A program made the translations under genes and the position numbers. A stretch of DNA of 16,236 nt from Patescibacteria group bacterium UBA5187. Lineage in GTDB: Bacteria > Patescibacteriota > Minisyncoccia > Phycocordibacterales > PALSA-1337. The stretch's first letter is position 1; each line of letters starts with the position of its first letter. The notes beneath the pieces are model-generated. The model made no database searches, was not told the origin of the DNA, and was given only the letters and a program-made list of their open reading frames with translations. The stretch is taken from positions 22,273 through 38,508 of the forward strand of contig DHWH01000032.1 of assembly GCA_002413065.1 (NCBI GenBank). Direction: 5' to 3'. Below are positions 1-6,712 of the stretch, in pieces.

Positions 1-500
<500 letters not shown>

Positions 501-508
501 AATCAACC

Positions 509-642
509 GTTTTTTCGAAAGAAAAAACTTATAGTCGATATGTTCTTCGGAACATGGGTAATTGCTCTTCAACCTCAAATGGGAGCACTTAACCGGGGAA
601 GATACCCGGACCACATGGATGATCTCAATTGAATCATTCATG
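509..642 (+). other. 16S trailer with five consecutive hairpins
   Basis: This gene-free stretch behind 16S folds on paper into a row of stem-loops. They are 509-516/521-528 (8 bp, GAAA loop), 540-545/550-555 (6 bp, UUCG loop closed by C-G), 563-567/583-587 (5 bp, extendable by G-U pairs), 593-597/605-609 (5 bp) and 614-623/633-642 (10 bp with one G-U). The first two carry the most stable tetraloop classes, GNRA and cUUCGg. The terminator at 689-714 closes the unit. It could be a processed rRNA trailer or a separate small structured RNA. No promoter of its own is evident, so I favour the trailer. Confidence 0.55.
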
Positions 643-688
643 GGCGGACGGAACAAAATAAAGAGCGCTACTGAATAATATAGAATAG

Positions 689-714
689 AAAAAACCGCCG
701 TAAGGCGGTTTTTT
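689..714 (+). terminator. Rho-independent terminator of the 16S transcript
   Basis: An A6 run (689-694), a CCGCC/GGCGG stem (695-699 with 704-708), a GTAA loop and a T6 run (709-714) form an intrinsic terminator that could also work from the minus strand. It ends the rRNA transcript about 200 bases after 16S without tRNA, 23S or 5S, so the rRNA genes are unlinked here. Confidence 0.9.
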
Positions 715-731
715 CGCACTTCAGCAGCTTG

Positions 732-760
732 TTGACTTTTAATGTAAGAAATGGTACTGT
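732..760 (+). promoter_or_regulatory. Promoter of the 78-aa membrane protein gene
   Basis: TTGACT (732-737), a 17-bp spacer and TACTGT (755-760) are a good sigma-70-type match. The leader of about 45 bases contains a hairpin, 775-782 with 787-794 (8 bp), just before the SD-like AAAGGAA at 802-808. Unlike most genes in the window, this one would have a true 5' leader. Confidence 0.65.
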
Positions 761-812
761 ACATTTAGTAAACCTTGTGGTTTAAAAACCACAAACAACC
801 AAAAGGAACGTA

Positions 813-1049
813 ATGAAAAGTCAGTTGTTTATCGATGATAGTGATGGATTTCCTCCTATCCTCGGTTGCCGTAAAAAGCAGACAGACTCGGTAATATCCT
901 TAGTTTGGGCCCTGATCCATTTGAGATTAAATAAGATCCTGAACACGCTTGAGTTTATTGGCGACAATTTGGCTATTTTCTTTGTCGCCGGCTCCATGTT
1001 TTTGGTTTTTGTATTCGGTCCCATCGTGGACCGTATATTCTCGAAGTAA
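813..1049 (+). CDS. Small hypothetical membrane protein
   Basis: I do not recognise the family of this 78-residue protein. The first half is polar. Residues about 54-72 (LAIFFVAGSMFLVFVFGPI) form one strong transmembrane segment, and the C-terminus is short and basic (DRIFSK). A shorter hydrophobic patch at about 27-37 might be a second, partial segment. There is no cleavable signal peptide. The ATG at 813 is supported by AAAGGAA five bases upstream and by a matched promoter at 732-760. A strong hairpin follows the stop at 1070-1099, so this is a one-gene transcription unit between 16S and tRNA-Leu. Complete flanking signals make it a credible gene despite its size. The function is unknown. 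Confidence 0.7.
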   Translation: MKSQLFIDDSDGFPPILGCRKKQTDSVISLVWALIHLRLNKILNTLEFIGDNLAIFFVAGSMFLVFVFGPIVDRIFSK

Positions 1050-1069
1050 GCTTCTACAACATGCTTGTG

Positions 1070-1099
1070 AGCGCTGCAGGTACATCGTCCTGCAGCGCT
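1070..1099 (+). terminator. Strong hairpin after the small membrane protein gene
   Basis: A perfect 11-bp stem (1070-1080 with 1089-1099; AGCGCTGCAGG and its complement) has an 8-base loop. It is followed by AAAATTTTGCC and then TCTTTTT rather than an immediate T run. It probably ends transcription before tRNA-Leu or protects the mRNA end, but it is not a textbook terminator. Confidence 0.6.
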
Positions 1100-1105
1100 A
1101 AAATT

Positions 1106-1134
1106 TTGCCTCTTTTTCATAATTGCTCTATAGT
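1106..1134 (+). promoter_or_regulatory. Promoter of tRNA-Leu
   Basis: TTGCCT (1106-1111), 17 bp and TATAGT (1129-1134) predict a start near 1141, about 9 bases before the first tRNA base. Confidence 0.55.
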
Positions 1135-1149
1135 AATCCAGTAACATAA

Positions 1150-1231
1150 GGGCATGTGGCGAAACTGGTAGACGCGTACGCTTCAGAAGCGTATGGAGTG
1201 ATCCATGGGAGTTCGAGTCTCCCCGTGCCCA
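1150..1231 (+). tRNA. tRNA-Leu (anticodon CAG)
   Basis: The acceptor strands GGGCATG (1150-1156) and CGTGCCC (1224-1230) pair with one U-G. The anticodon stem TACGC/GCGTA closes the loop TTCAGAA, giving anticodon CAG. A long variable arm (TGGA, GTGA loop, TCCA) marks the class II Leu type. The T arm is GGGAG-TTCGAGT-CTCCC. The discriminator is A1231, followed by CAC, so CCA is not encoded and must be added by a CCA-adding enzyme. No second copy of the tRNA 3' end that would suggest an att site is visible. Confidence 0.95.
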
Positions 1232-1239
1232 CACAACGA

Positions 1240-1267
1240 TTGACAAAAACTCTTTAGAGTATAGTCT
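1240..1267 (+). promoter_or_regulatory. Promoter and SD of the MOSC gene
   Basis: TTGACA (1240-1245) is followed after 16 bp by TAGTCT (1262-1267); TATAGT (1260-1265) with a 14-bp spacer is the alternative. AGAAGGAG lies at 1276-1283, 6 bases before the ATG at 1290. A second ATG at 1286 opens only a four-codon frame. This is the only canonical SD at a start in the window. Confidence 0.6.
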
Positions 1268-1289
1268 GTTCTTTAGAAGGAGAAAATGA

Positions 1290-2120
1290 ATGAAAATTAA
1301 AAGTCTGGTTATTTACCCGATAAAATCATGCGGCGGTATCAGTCAAGAGCGTCTGCAACTTTTACCCTCAGGTCCTTTGTGGGATCGGATATTGGTTCTT
1401 GCTGACGAAGATGGCAGGTTTATTTCCCAGCGGACGCGTCCGTCCTTGAGTCGTATTCGTACCTGTATGCCGGCATCAAGTGATTTGAGTGCCGAGGTGC
1501 TGGTGGCAGCCCATGGGATGGGATCGCGCAGCATACGTCTTTTCGATGCCGCTCAAGGCAAAGGTGATCCGAAACTCTGCAGCGTTATCATCCACAAAGA
1601 TACCTGTTCAGGCATTGACCTGGGTGACGAGCATGCGGATTGGTTTTCGCATTTTCTGGGAAAGCCCTGCCGCCTTGTACAACAGGTGTTCGAGCATCCG
1701 CGCATTCGGGAACCTCGCACATTCAATCGGAAGATCAGCGTAAGTTATGCTGACGGTTATCCTTTGCTTGTGGTAGGCGAGTCCTCACGTGTCGATCTTA
1801 ACAGAAAGATCGTTGAGGCTGGCAATGCGCCGGTTCCGATGGATCGGTTTCGGCCGAACATTGTTATCGCCGATGCTCTGCCGTACGCGGAAGACGGATG
1901 GAAGTATCTTCGCATTGGCACTGTGGTGCTCGAAGGAGCAACCAAATGCACCAGGTGCGTGATTACAACCACTGATCAGGAAACAGGCGAGCGCGGCGTG
2001 GAGCCTCTGCGAACTTTGGCAACCTATCGCAAAAGTGCTGAAGGTATCGAGTTCGGCAGAAATTTCGTTGTCGTACAACCCGGCCTTATTTCTGTCGGTG
2101 ATGCGGTGGAAATTTTCTAA
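1290..2120 (+). CDS. MOSC-domain protein, YcbX/mARC type
   Basis: This 276-residue protein has the N-terminal MOSC beta-barrel (MKIKSLVIYPIKSCGG, then WDR at 31-33) followed by the MOSC domain. Family marks are YADGYPLLVV (153-162), MDRFRPNIVI (184-193) and CTRCVITTTDQETGERG (220-236). The C220/C223 region carries the cysteine expected to hold the molybdenum of Moco. Relatives (bacterial YcbX, mitochondrial mARC) reduce N-hydroxylated compounds. E. coli YcbX has an extra C-terminal 2Fe-2S ferredoxin domain, which is absent here, so an external electron donor would be needed. The gene has its own promoter, a perfect SD and a terminator, unlike its leaderless neighbours, which may point to transfer. 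The pterin dehydratase gene follows. Confidence 0.92.
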   Translation: MKIKSLVIYPIKSCGGISQERLQLLPSGPLWDRILVLADEDGRFISQRTRPSLSRIRTCMPASSDLSAEVLVAAHGMGSRSIRLFDAAQGKGDPKLCSVIIHKDTCSGIDLGDEHADWFSHFLGKPCRLVQQVFEHPRIREPRTFNRKISVSYADGYPLLVVGESSRVDLNRKIVEAGNAPVPMDRFRPNIVIADALPYAEDGWKYLRIGTVVLEGATKCTRCVITTTDQETGERGVEPLRTLATYRKSAEGIEFGRNFVVVQPGLISVGDAVEIF

Positions 2121-2147
2121 AATACGAATCACCAACGCCTTTACATG

Positions 2148-2171
2148 GCGGCCGCAATCGGTCGCTTTTTT
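2148..2171 (+). terminator. Terminator of the MOSC gene
   Basis: GCGGCCG (2148-2154), loop CAAT and CGGTCGC (2159-2165, one G-U pair) are followed by T6 (2166-2171). The last T is also the first base of the extended -10 of the next gene, so terminator and promoter are fused end to end. Confidence 0.8.
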
Positions 2172-2179
2172 GATATACT
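2171..2179 (+). promoter_or_regulatory. Extended -10 promoter giving leaderless mRNA
   Basis: TGATATACT (TG, one base, then TATACT at 2174-2179) ends 6 bases before the ATG at 2186. No clear -35 is seen. Transcription would begin at or beside the A of the start codon. Confidence 0.7.
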
Positions 2180-2185
2180 GTCTCC

Positions 2186-2512
2186 ATGAACCTCTCTGAC
2201 AAAAAATGCACTCCATGCGAAGTGGGCGGAATTTCTCTTACTGCCGAAGAGATCGTCTTGTATGCAAAAGACAGGCCGCAATGGCAGATTGCCTCGGATA
2301 GCAAGAAAATCTCGCGCTCCTTCAAGTTCAAGAATTTTCGGGAAGCTTTGGCATTTGTAAATAAAGTCGGTGAGCTGGCAGAAACGGAAGGGCATCATCC
2401 TGATATCGTTATTCATTACAATATTGTTACGCTTGAATTGTGGACGCATGCTGTAGGAGGTTTGTCGATCAATGATTTTATTTTGGCGGCGAAGATTGAT
2501 CTGCTTGGTTAA
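2186..2512 (+). CDS. Pterin-4a-carbinolamine dehydratase (PCD/DCoH family)
   Basis: At 108 residues this is the normal length for the family. The signature EGHHPDI (68-74) with H70 and H71, then H88 in ELWTHAVGGL and the closing DF.LAAKID (97-105), are the active-site marks of enzymes that dehydrate 4a-hydroxytetrahydrobiopterin. In phenylalanine-hydroxylating bacteria the enzyme recycles the pterin cofactor. In genomes without such hydroxylases COG2154 proteins have been linked by gene context to molybdenum-cofactor metabolism. The gene upstream here is a Moco-binding MOSC protein, which fits that link. There is no room for an SD, because the -10 lies 6 bases from the ATG. The Nudix gene follows with its -35 overlapping the stop codon. 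Confidence 0.93.
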   Translation: MNLSDKKCTPCEVGGISLTAEEIVLYAKDRPQWQIASDSKKISRSFKFKNFREALAFVNKVGELAETEGHHPDIVIHYNIVTLELWTHAVGGLSINDFILAAKIDLLG

Positions 2513-2533
2513 ATTTCAAATTAATACTAAAAT
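2505..2533 (+). promoter_or_regulatory. Leaderless promoter of the Nudix gene
   Basis: TTGGTT (2505-2510), 17 bp and TAAAAT (2528-2533) end 6 bases before the ATG at 2540. The -35 reaches into the stop codon of the preceding gene. Confidence 0.7.
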
Positions 2534-2539
2534 ATCGAC

Positions 2540-2992
2540 ATGCCCCACATTCACGAAAAAATAGATTTTACAGTGGAAGTTTTTATTGTCCATAAAGCCA
2601 AGGTCCTTTTGAGAAAGCATGACAAGTACGGCATCTGGCTTTCCGTGGGACATGTTGAATTGGACGAGGATCCCAATCAGGCCGCATTGCGAGAGGTAAA
2701 AGAAGAAGTTGGTTTGGATGTCGAACTTGTCGATACGAAAGCATTTACGCAGCATAACGGCCATTACAAGGAACTCATTCCACCCGTTGGTCTCAATCGT
2801 CATAAAATTTCGGATACTCATGAGCATGTGACATTCAATTACTTTGCCATAGCGAATTCGGATAAAGTTATTCCGGAGAAGGAAAGCGATGAATGGAAAT
2901 GGTGCAGTGCGAAGGAAATAGATGAATTGGCAGATATCCCTGAAAATGTTGTTTACTATGCAAAGAAAGCGCTGGAAACCATAAGGGCCTAG
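2540..2992 (+). CDS. Nudix hydrolase
   Basis: This 150-residue protein contains a complete Nudix box: G37, E43, R51-E52, E55-E56, G58 and L59 in the pattern Gx5Ex7REx2EExGL. These are the Mg-binding and catalytic residues that cleave a nucleoside diphosphate linked to another group. Upstream strands (TVEVFIVHKAKVLLRKH) and the GIWLSVGGH-like stretch (GHVE instead of the common GGxxE) fit the fold. The substrate cannot be told from sequence; house-cleaning of oxidised or non-canonical nucleotides is the usual role of such short stand-alone members. It sits between the PCD gene and tRNA-Ile and has its own leaderless promoter. Confidence 0.93.
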   Translation: MPHIHEKIDFTVEVFIVHKAKVLLRKHDKYGIWLSVGHVELDEDPNQAALREVKEEVGLDVELVDTKAFTQHNGHYKELIPPVGLNRHKISDTHEHVTFNYFAIANSDKVIPEKESDEWKWCSAKEIDELADIPENVVYYAKKALETIRA

Positions 2993-3027
2993 CAATTATA
3001 AGGATTTTTTGATAGATTTGTTCCTAT

Positions 3028-3100
3028 GCGCGTGTAGCTCAGTTGGTAGAGCGAACGACTGATACTCGTTAGGTCCCAGGTTCGATCCCTGGCACGCGCA
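3028..3100 (+). tRNA. tRNA-Ile (anticodon GAT)
   Basis: The acceptor strands GCGCGTG (3028-3034) and CACGCGC (3093-3099) pair fully. The D arm is GCTCAGTTGGTAGAGC, the anticodon stem AACGA/TCGTT closes loop CTGATAC (anticodon GAT), and the T arm is CCAGG-TTCGATC-CCTGG. The discriminator is A3100 and CCA is not encoded. In many bacteria this tRNA lies in the 16S-23S spacer; here it stands alone 2.5 kb away from 16S. TGATAGATT at 3009-3017 may be its extended -10. Confidence 0.95.
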
Positions 3101-3148
3101 CAATTTTGGCCTGATCGTGATGACATTTCTTACGTCATATAAGGAGCG

Positions 3149-3157
3149 TGATATACT
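3149..3157 (+). promoter_or_regulatory. Extended -10 promoter giving leaderless mRNA
   Basis: TGATATACT with TATACT at 3152-3157 ends 6 bases before the ATG at 3164. AAGGAG at 3142-3147 lies upstream of the -10 and would not be transcribed, so it cannot act as an SD. Confidence 0.7.
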
Positions 3158-3163
3158 TAGCAT

Positions 3164-4171
3164 ATGAACACAAAAACAACACCAAAAGATTTTTTCATGC
3201 ATTTGGGAGCTACTATAGTTCTCTATGCATCTGCTATAGCCCTTATTAACTTGGCTTTTAGCATTATCAATTATGCTCTGCCTGATGCATTGGCAGGTTC
3301 ATTCTATAGAGGCTCCATAGCATGGCCCATCTCGATGCTTATCGTACTTGTGCCGCTGTTGTACGTATTGGAATGGCTAATCAAAAGAGATGCCATCCGC
3401 ATGCCTGAAAAGAAAGAAATCTGGATCCGCCGCTGGCGCATATACCTCACTCTGTTTTTGACCGGAGCTACAATCATTGGTGACTTGATCGCTCTCATAA
3501 ATACGTACGTGGGCGGGGAAATCACCGGACGCTTCGCATACAAAATACTCGCGGTGCTCATCATTGCCGGAGTCGTCTTCGTTTATTACATTCTCGAGCG
3601 TTCTACGGATGACGGACAAAAGAAAACTACGCAAAAAATATTCGCGTATGCAGGCATTCTGCTTGCTCTAGCCGGAGTCATTGGAGGATTTATAGTGGTC
3701 GGCTCTCCGGGCACCCAACGCGCCATTCGATTCGATAATCAGCGTGTAAGCGATCTCTCGAATATCCAGCGACAGATCCTCAATAATTGGCAGAGAAAGG
3801 GGAGCTTGCCGTCTACTCTTGCGGAATTGAGCGATTCAATCTCAGGTTTCAAAGTTCCACAGGATCCTGAATCCAAGATGGATTATGAGTATAATGTAAA
3901 AAACGCTACAGCTTTTGAATTGTGCGCTACATTCAACCGTAAAACAGAAGATGTGAAGGGTCGTGGAGAATCATATCCTTCCATGTCGATAACGTACCCG
4001 GCAGATACGTATTATCCGGGCATGTCATCGGATTCGTGGAACCATCTAGCCGGCCGCGCATGTTTCGAACGGACTATCGATCCAGAGAAGTATCCGACAA
4101 ACAAACCTATTCCTATAACAGATACAAAAAATAATTATTTAGGTGGAGCAAAGGTTGATTATACGCGTTAG
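3164..4171 (+). CDS. DUF5671-like membrane protein with C-terminal soluble domain
   Basis: This protein has 335 residues. The first 180 hold five predicted membrane helices at about 13-37, 53-73, 93-115, 126-144 and 160-180. The opening FFMHLGATIVLYASAIALINLAF and the layout resemble DUF5671 proteins, which are common in Patescibacteria. Residues 181-335 form a soluble domain with RFDNQRVSDLSNIQRQILNNW, then KGSLPSTLAEL, then PQDPESKMDYEY. The LPxTLxxL...P.DP...YEY pattern recalls the C-terminal domain of type II secretion pseudopilins, which would place it outside the membrane; this is an inference. Two cysteines (in ELCATF and RACFER) could form a disulfide. The function is unknown. The promoter is leaderless, and RadC follows after about 60 bases with its own promoter. 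Confidence 0.8.
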   Translation: MNTKTTPKDFFMHLGATIVLYASAIALINLAFSIINYALPDALAGSFYRGSIAWPISMLIVLVPLLYVLEWLIKRDAIRMPEKKEIWIRRWRIYLTLFLTGATIIGDLIALINTYVGGEITGRFAYKILAVLIIAGVVFVYYILERSTDDGQKKTTQKIFAYAGILLALAGVIGGFIVVGSPGTQRAIRFDNQRVSDLSNIQRQILNNWQRKGSLPSTLAELSDSISGFKVPQDPESKMDYEYNVKNATAFELCATFNRKTEDVKGRGESYPSMSITYPADTYYPGMSSDSWNHLAGRACFERTIDPEKYPTNKPIPITDTKNNYLGGAKVDYTR

Positions 4172-4216
4172 AGCTCTTTGGAGGCAGGTATATTTCTGCT
4201 TGCGTATTTAATTTTG

Positions 4217-4225
4217 TGATATACT
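4217..4225 (+). promoter_or_regulatory. Extended -10 promoter of radC
   Basis: TGATATACT with TATACT at 4220-4225 ends 9 bases before the ATG at 4235. It is the third copy of the same nonamer in front of a start codon in this window. TTGCGT at 4200-4205 is spaced only 14 bp. Confidence 0.6.
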
Positions 4226-4234
4226 TTCTCTTGT

Positions 4235-4963
4235 ATGCAGACGTATGCCATTCGAACCGGCGTGCAGTTTCTCGACAAACGGTATCGTGAGTATCCTCTC
4301 ACGATACATGACCTGCCAGTCGAAGAGAAACCGCGCGAAAAGTTGATATCACAAGGACCTGAAGCATTAAGCATTCGGGAGCTTCTTGCTGTAGTCCTTA
4401 CGACAGGCACGACGAAAGAGGATGTCATCGAAATGTCCAATCGTCTCATACGCGATTATGGCGAGAAAAGTATTTTGGCGGAACGCAAAGCGGAACGATT
4501 ATCGACGGACATGGATATTCCCATCGTGAAGGCCTGCCAGATCGTAGCGACAGGTGAACTCGGCAGACGCTTGTATGACAAGGTTGAATCCGGCTTTACT
4601 ACTATCCGCACTGCCAAAGATGTTTACGAATACCTCCAAGACATGCGCAATCTCCCCAAGGAGCATTTGCGCGGCCTGTATCTCAATAGTCACAATCGCA
4701 TTATCCGCGATGAAGTTATTTCCATCGGCACCGTCAATTCAAATATGATTCATCCCCGCGAGGTATTCCGTCCGGCCATAGAATGCAATGCTTCAGCTAT
4801 TGTTTTGGCCCATAACCATCCATCAGGAGAAAGTACGCCTAGTGCGGAAGATATCGAAATTACTAGTCAGATCGTTCAGGCTGGGAAGATCCTGGGCATC
4901 TCGGTGCTTGATCACTTGATCATCACAAAACAGACGTTCGTGAGTGTGAATGCTAACTATTAA
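4235..4963 (+). CDS. radC: RadC-family JAB/MPN protein
   Basis: The protein has 242 residues. The N-terminal part has the helix-hairpin-helix region typical of RadC (KPREKLISQGPEALSIRELLAVVL, about 32-56). The C-terminal JAMM motif is complete: H193-x-H195-x7-S203-x2-D206 within LAHNHPSGESTPSAEDIE, expected to bind zinc. RadC (UPF0758) was named a DNA repair protein, but that role has been questioned, and JAMM proteins are often isopeptidases or nucleases. Its biochemical activity remains open. The start is fixed by an extended -10 nine bases upstream and no SD is present. The next gene starts 5 bases after the stop. Confidence 0.95.
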   Translation: MQTYAIRTGVQFLDKRYREYPLTIHDLPVEEKPREKLISQGPEALSIRELLAVVLTTGTTKEDVIEMSNRLIRDYGEKSILAERKAERLSTDMDIPIVKACQIVATGELGRRLYDKVESGFTTIRTAKDVYEYLQDMRNLPKEHLRGLYLNSHNRIIRDEVISIGTVNSNMIHPREVFRPAIECNASAIVLAHNHPSGESTPSAEDIEITSQIVQAGKILGISVLDHLIITKQTFVSVNANY

Positions 4964-4968
4964 ATAAC

Positions 4969-5325
4969 ATGCGAGATTATCAAATGGTCTCTCCTTCATT
5001 GGAAGGGGTATTGAGCCATGCGTCTTTGGTGTATGAAGGTCTCAAAAGACCTGTCGAGCTTCTACGCGTACTCGATGGTCCGGCCACAAAGAGCAAAAGT
5101 TTCCAGGGAAATGAGGAGAATTCAGAAAATAAGGAAAAGCGCAGTGGGCATTCGGAACAGGATCGCAAAGTGTTGGAAGATTATTTCCATGATCTATACG
5201 GAATATTCATGAAAAAATTATCCTACTTTATCGTCGAATCGGAACCTACGTCCGACGGAACGCTTAAGCTCCAGGCAATGCTACAAGAAATGATAAAAGT
5301 GAAGAAACTGATAGGGAAGAGGTAG
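4969..5325 (+). CDS. Hypothetical protein, 118 aa
   Basis: I do not recognise this protein. Residues 1-38 are moderately hydrophobic and helical (SLEGVLSHASLVYEGLKRPVELLRVL). Residues 39-66 are a charged low-complexity linker rich in N, E, K and S. Residues 66-118 form two likely helices (VLEDYFHDLYGIFMKKLSYFIV, then LKLQAMLQEMIKVKKLIG). No membrane helix, signal peptide or cysteine cluster is seen. The ATG lies 5 bases after the radC stop, so it is probably co-transcribed with radC and translated by re-initiation. An in-frame ATG at 4984 is an alternative start. A helical adaptor or regulatory subunit is possible, but that is speculation. Confidence 0.7.
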   Translation: MRDYQMVSPSLEGVLSHASLVYEGLKRPVELLRVLDGPATKSKSFQGNEENSENKEKRSGHSEQDRKVLEDYFHDLYGIFMKKLSYFIVESEPTSDGTLKLQAMLQEMIKVKKLIGKR

Positions 5326-5343
5326 TTCGGCAACTTTGCATAG

Positions 5344-5372
5344 TTGGCGGATCCTAATTCCTGCTGTACACT
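5344..5372 (+). promoter_or_regulatory. Promoter of the MurD-like gene
   Basis: TTGGCG (5344-5349), 17 bp and TACACT (5367-5372) end 8 bases before the ATG at 5381. This rules out the upstream TTG at 5336 as the start. The same TTGGCG -35 precedes the PLP-enzyme gene. Confidence 0.7.
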
Positions 5373-5380
5373 TATGCGTA

Positions 5381-6700
5381 ATGACTTCACGCGACTACTT
5401 CAAGGGCAAGCGCATAGCCGTCATTGGCCTGGGTCAAAACGGCGAGATGGTGGAGGATGTCAAATTCCTGATCAAAGCAGGCGCGTTGGTGTCCGTCTAT
5501 GATCTGAAAAGCGAGGCACGACTCAAAAACCATCTGGTATTTTTGAGAACTATAGGTCTCGCCAATTATGTCTGCGGTTCCATTCCTGCGGACGATCTTC
5601 TTGATATGAGTCTTATTATTCTGTCGCATGAATATCCGCGAGATTCATCTTTCTTGAAGGGGCCGATCGAGCAGAAAATTCCAATAGAATATTCGGAGAC
5701 ATTATTCTTCAAGCAAGCGCCGCCAGTCACGGTGGTCGGCGTCATGGGCGCATGCGGAAAAGCCACGGTTGTTTCCATGCTGGCTCCGATGCTCGAAATG
5801 GCGTGCGCTTCCATCGAAGGACAGGGATTTTTTGTCATTGATCCGGAATCTGGCGACGGCATCATTTCCCATTTGAAAAAAATAAAAAGTGGCGACATTG
5901 TCATTGTCCGCGTAGTCGAATCCATGATGCGGGAATTGTACGCCCTGCGTATGAGCCCTCATGTCGCGGTATTTACAACTGTTCCACCAGCAGGCTCGTA
6001 CGATAGTTCGCCTTTTGAAATTCTGGCGTATCAGACATATAACAACTTCATTGTTGCCAGCGATGAGATCATAGACATGATTCACTCTCTCAAGGTTCAG
6101 CCGAAAGCGAAGATGCTGCGTACAAAATCATCGATCATTCCAACAGAATGGAATATTGTCGGCAAAGGGGAGCACGATCGAGACAATGCCGCTTTGGCGC
6201 TTCAGACAGCGCGTCTTTTTAAAGTGAACGATGATACAGCTCATCACTTGCTCGGTCAGTGGAAGTCACTGAAGGGGCGCATTGAGCTTGTAAAAAAAGT
6301 GAAAAATGTCGAATTTTATAATGACTCCGCATCGATTTCCAGTTCGGCGACTACGGTTGCGGTCGAATCTTTGTCAAACGGAAAAAATGTCGTTCTTGTA
6401 TTCGGCGGTTCGCAAACCGGATCGGACTATCGTTCCTTGTATTCGGTCCTGCCGAAATATGTCCACACGATGGTTTTGTTGCCGGGAAGCGGCACAATGC
6501 GCGAGCGCGCCCTCATAGAAAAAATGGATCATATCGCGGTTTTATCAGCTCCTTCGATCGAAGAGGCCGCGCGTCTTGCATTGGAACATGCCGCAAAAGG
6601 TGATCGTGTCCTTTTCAGCCCCGGTTTCGAAGCGGTCGGTTTTGACGGTTCACGAAAGGAAAGAGGGGAAAGGTTTGTGAGGGCTGTGAGGGCCTTGTAG
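5381..6700 (+). CDS. Divergent MurD-like Mur ligase
   Basis: The protein has 439 residues, near the usual MurD length. The three Mur-ligase domains are present: an N-terminal Rossmann domain (KRIAVIGLGQNGE, 10-22), a central ATPase with P-loop VGVMGACGKATV (119-130), and a C-terminal domain ending LFSPGFEAVGFDGSRKERGERF, like the MurD C-terminus. MurD joins D-Glu to UDP-MurNAc-L-Ala in the cytoplasm. The catalytic motifs are altered. GTNGKTT reads GACGKAT, the NxxxDHLDRH segment is absent (TTVPPAGSYDSS at 199-210), GLxHRxE reads SLKGRIE (297-303), and DSKATN reads DSASIS (315-320). It may be a real MurD of an aberrant lineage, a ligase for another substrate, or a paralog that lost activity. 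The frame is intact, so it is not a pseudogene. It ends 12 bases from the convergent PLP gene. Confidence 0.85.
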   Translation: MTSRDYFKGKRIAVIGLGQNGEMVEDVKFLIKAGALVSVYDLKSEARLKNHLVFLRTIGLANYVCGSIPADDLLDMSLIILSHEYPRDSSFLKGPIEQKIPIEYSETLFFKQAPPVTVVGVMGACGKATVVSMLAPMLEMACASIEGQGFFVIDPESGDGIISHLKKIKSGDIVIVRVVESMMRELYALRMSPHVAVFTTVPPAGSYDSSPFEILAYQTYNNFIVASDEIIDMIHSLKVQPKAKMLRTKSSIIPTEWNIVGKGEHDRDNAALALQTARLFKVNDDTAHHLLGQWKSLKGRIELVKKVKNVEFYNDSASISSSATTVAVESLSNGKNVVLVFGGSQTGSDYRSLYSVLPKYVHTMVLLPGSGTMRERALIEKMDHIAVLSAPSIEEAARLALEHAAKGDRVLFSPGFEAVGFDGSRKERGERFVRAVRAL

Positions 6701-6712
6701 TAATGATTGATT

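Noticed and set aside
821..1246. 141-codon minus-strand frame
   Set aside because: It covers the tRNA-Leu gene and the antisense of the small membrane protein; it is a shadow frame.
2516..2995. 159-codon minus-strand frame opposite the Nudix gene
   Set aside because: The plus strand encodes a complete Nudix box with a promoter; the minus frame has no recognisable motif.
3120..3137. Inverted repeat ATGAC/GTCAT after tRNA-Ile
   Set aside because: Only five pairs with a loop of about nine bases and no T run; too weak to call a terminator or operator.
5336..5380. Upstream TTG start adding 15 residues to the MurD-like protein
   Set aside because: The extra codons contain the -35 and -10 of the gene's own promoter, and the Mur N-terminal domain starts after the ATG at 5381.
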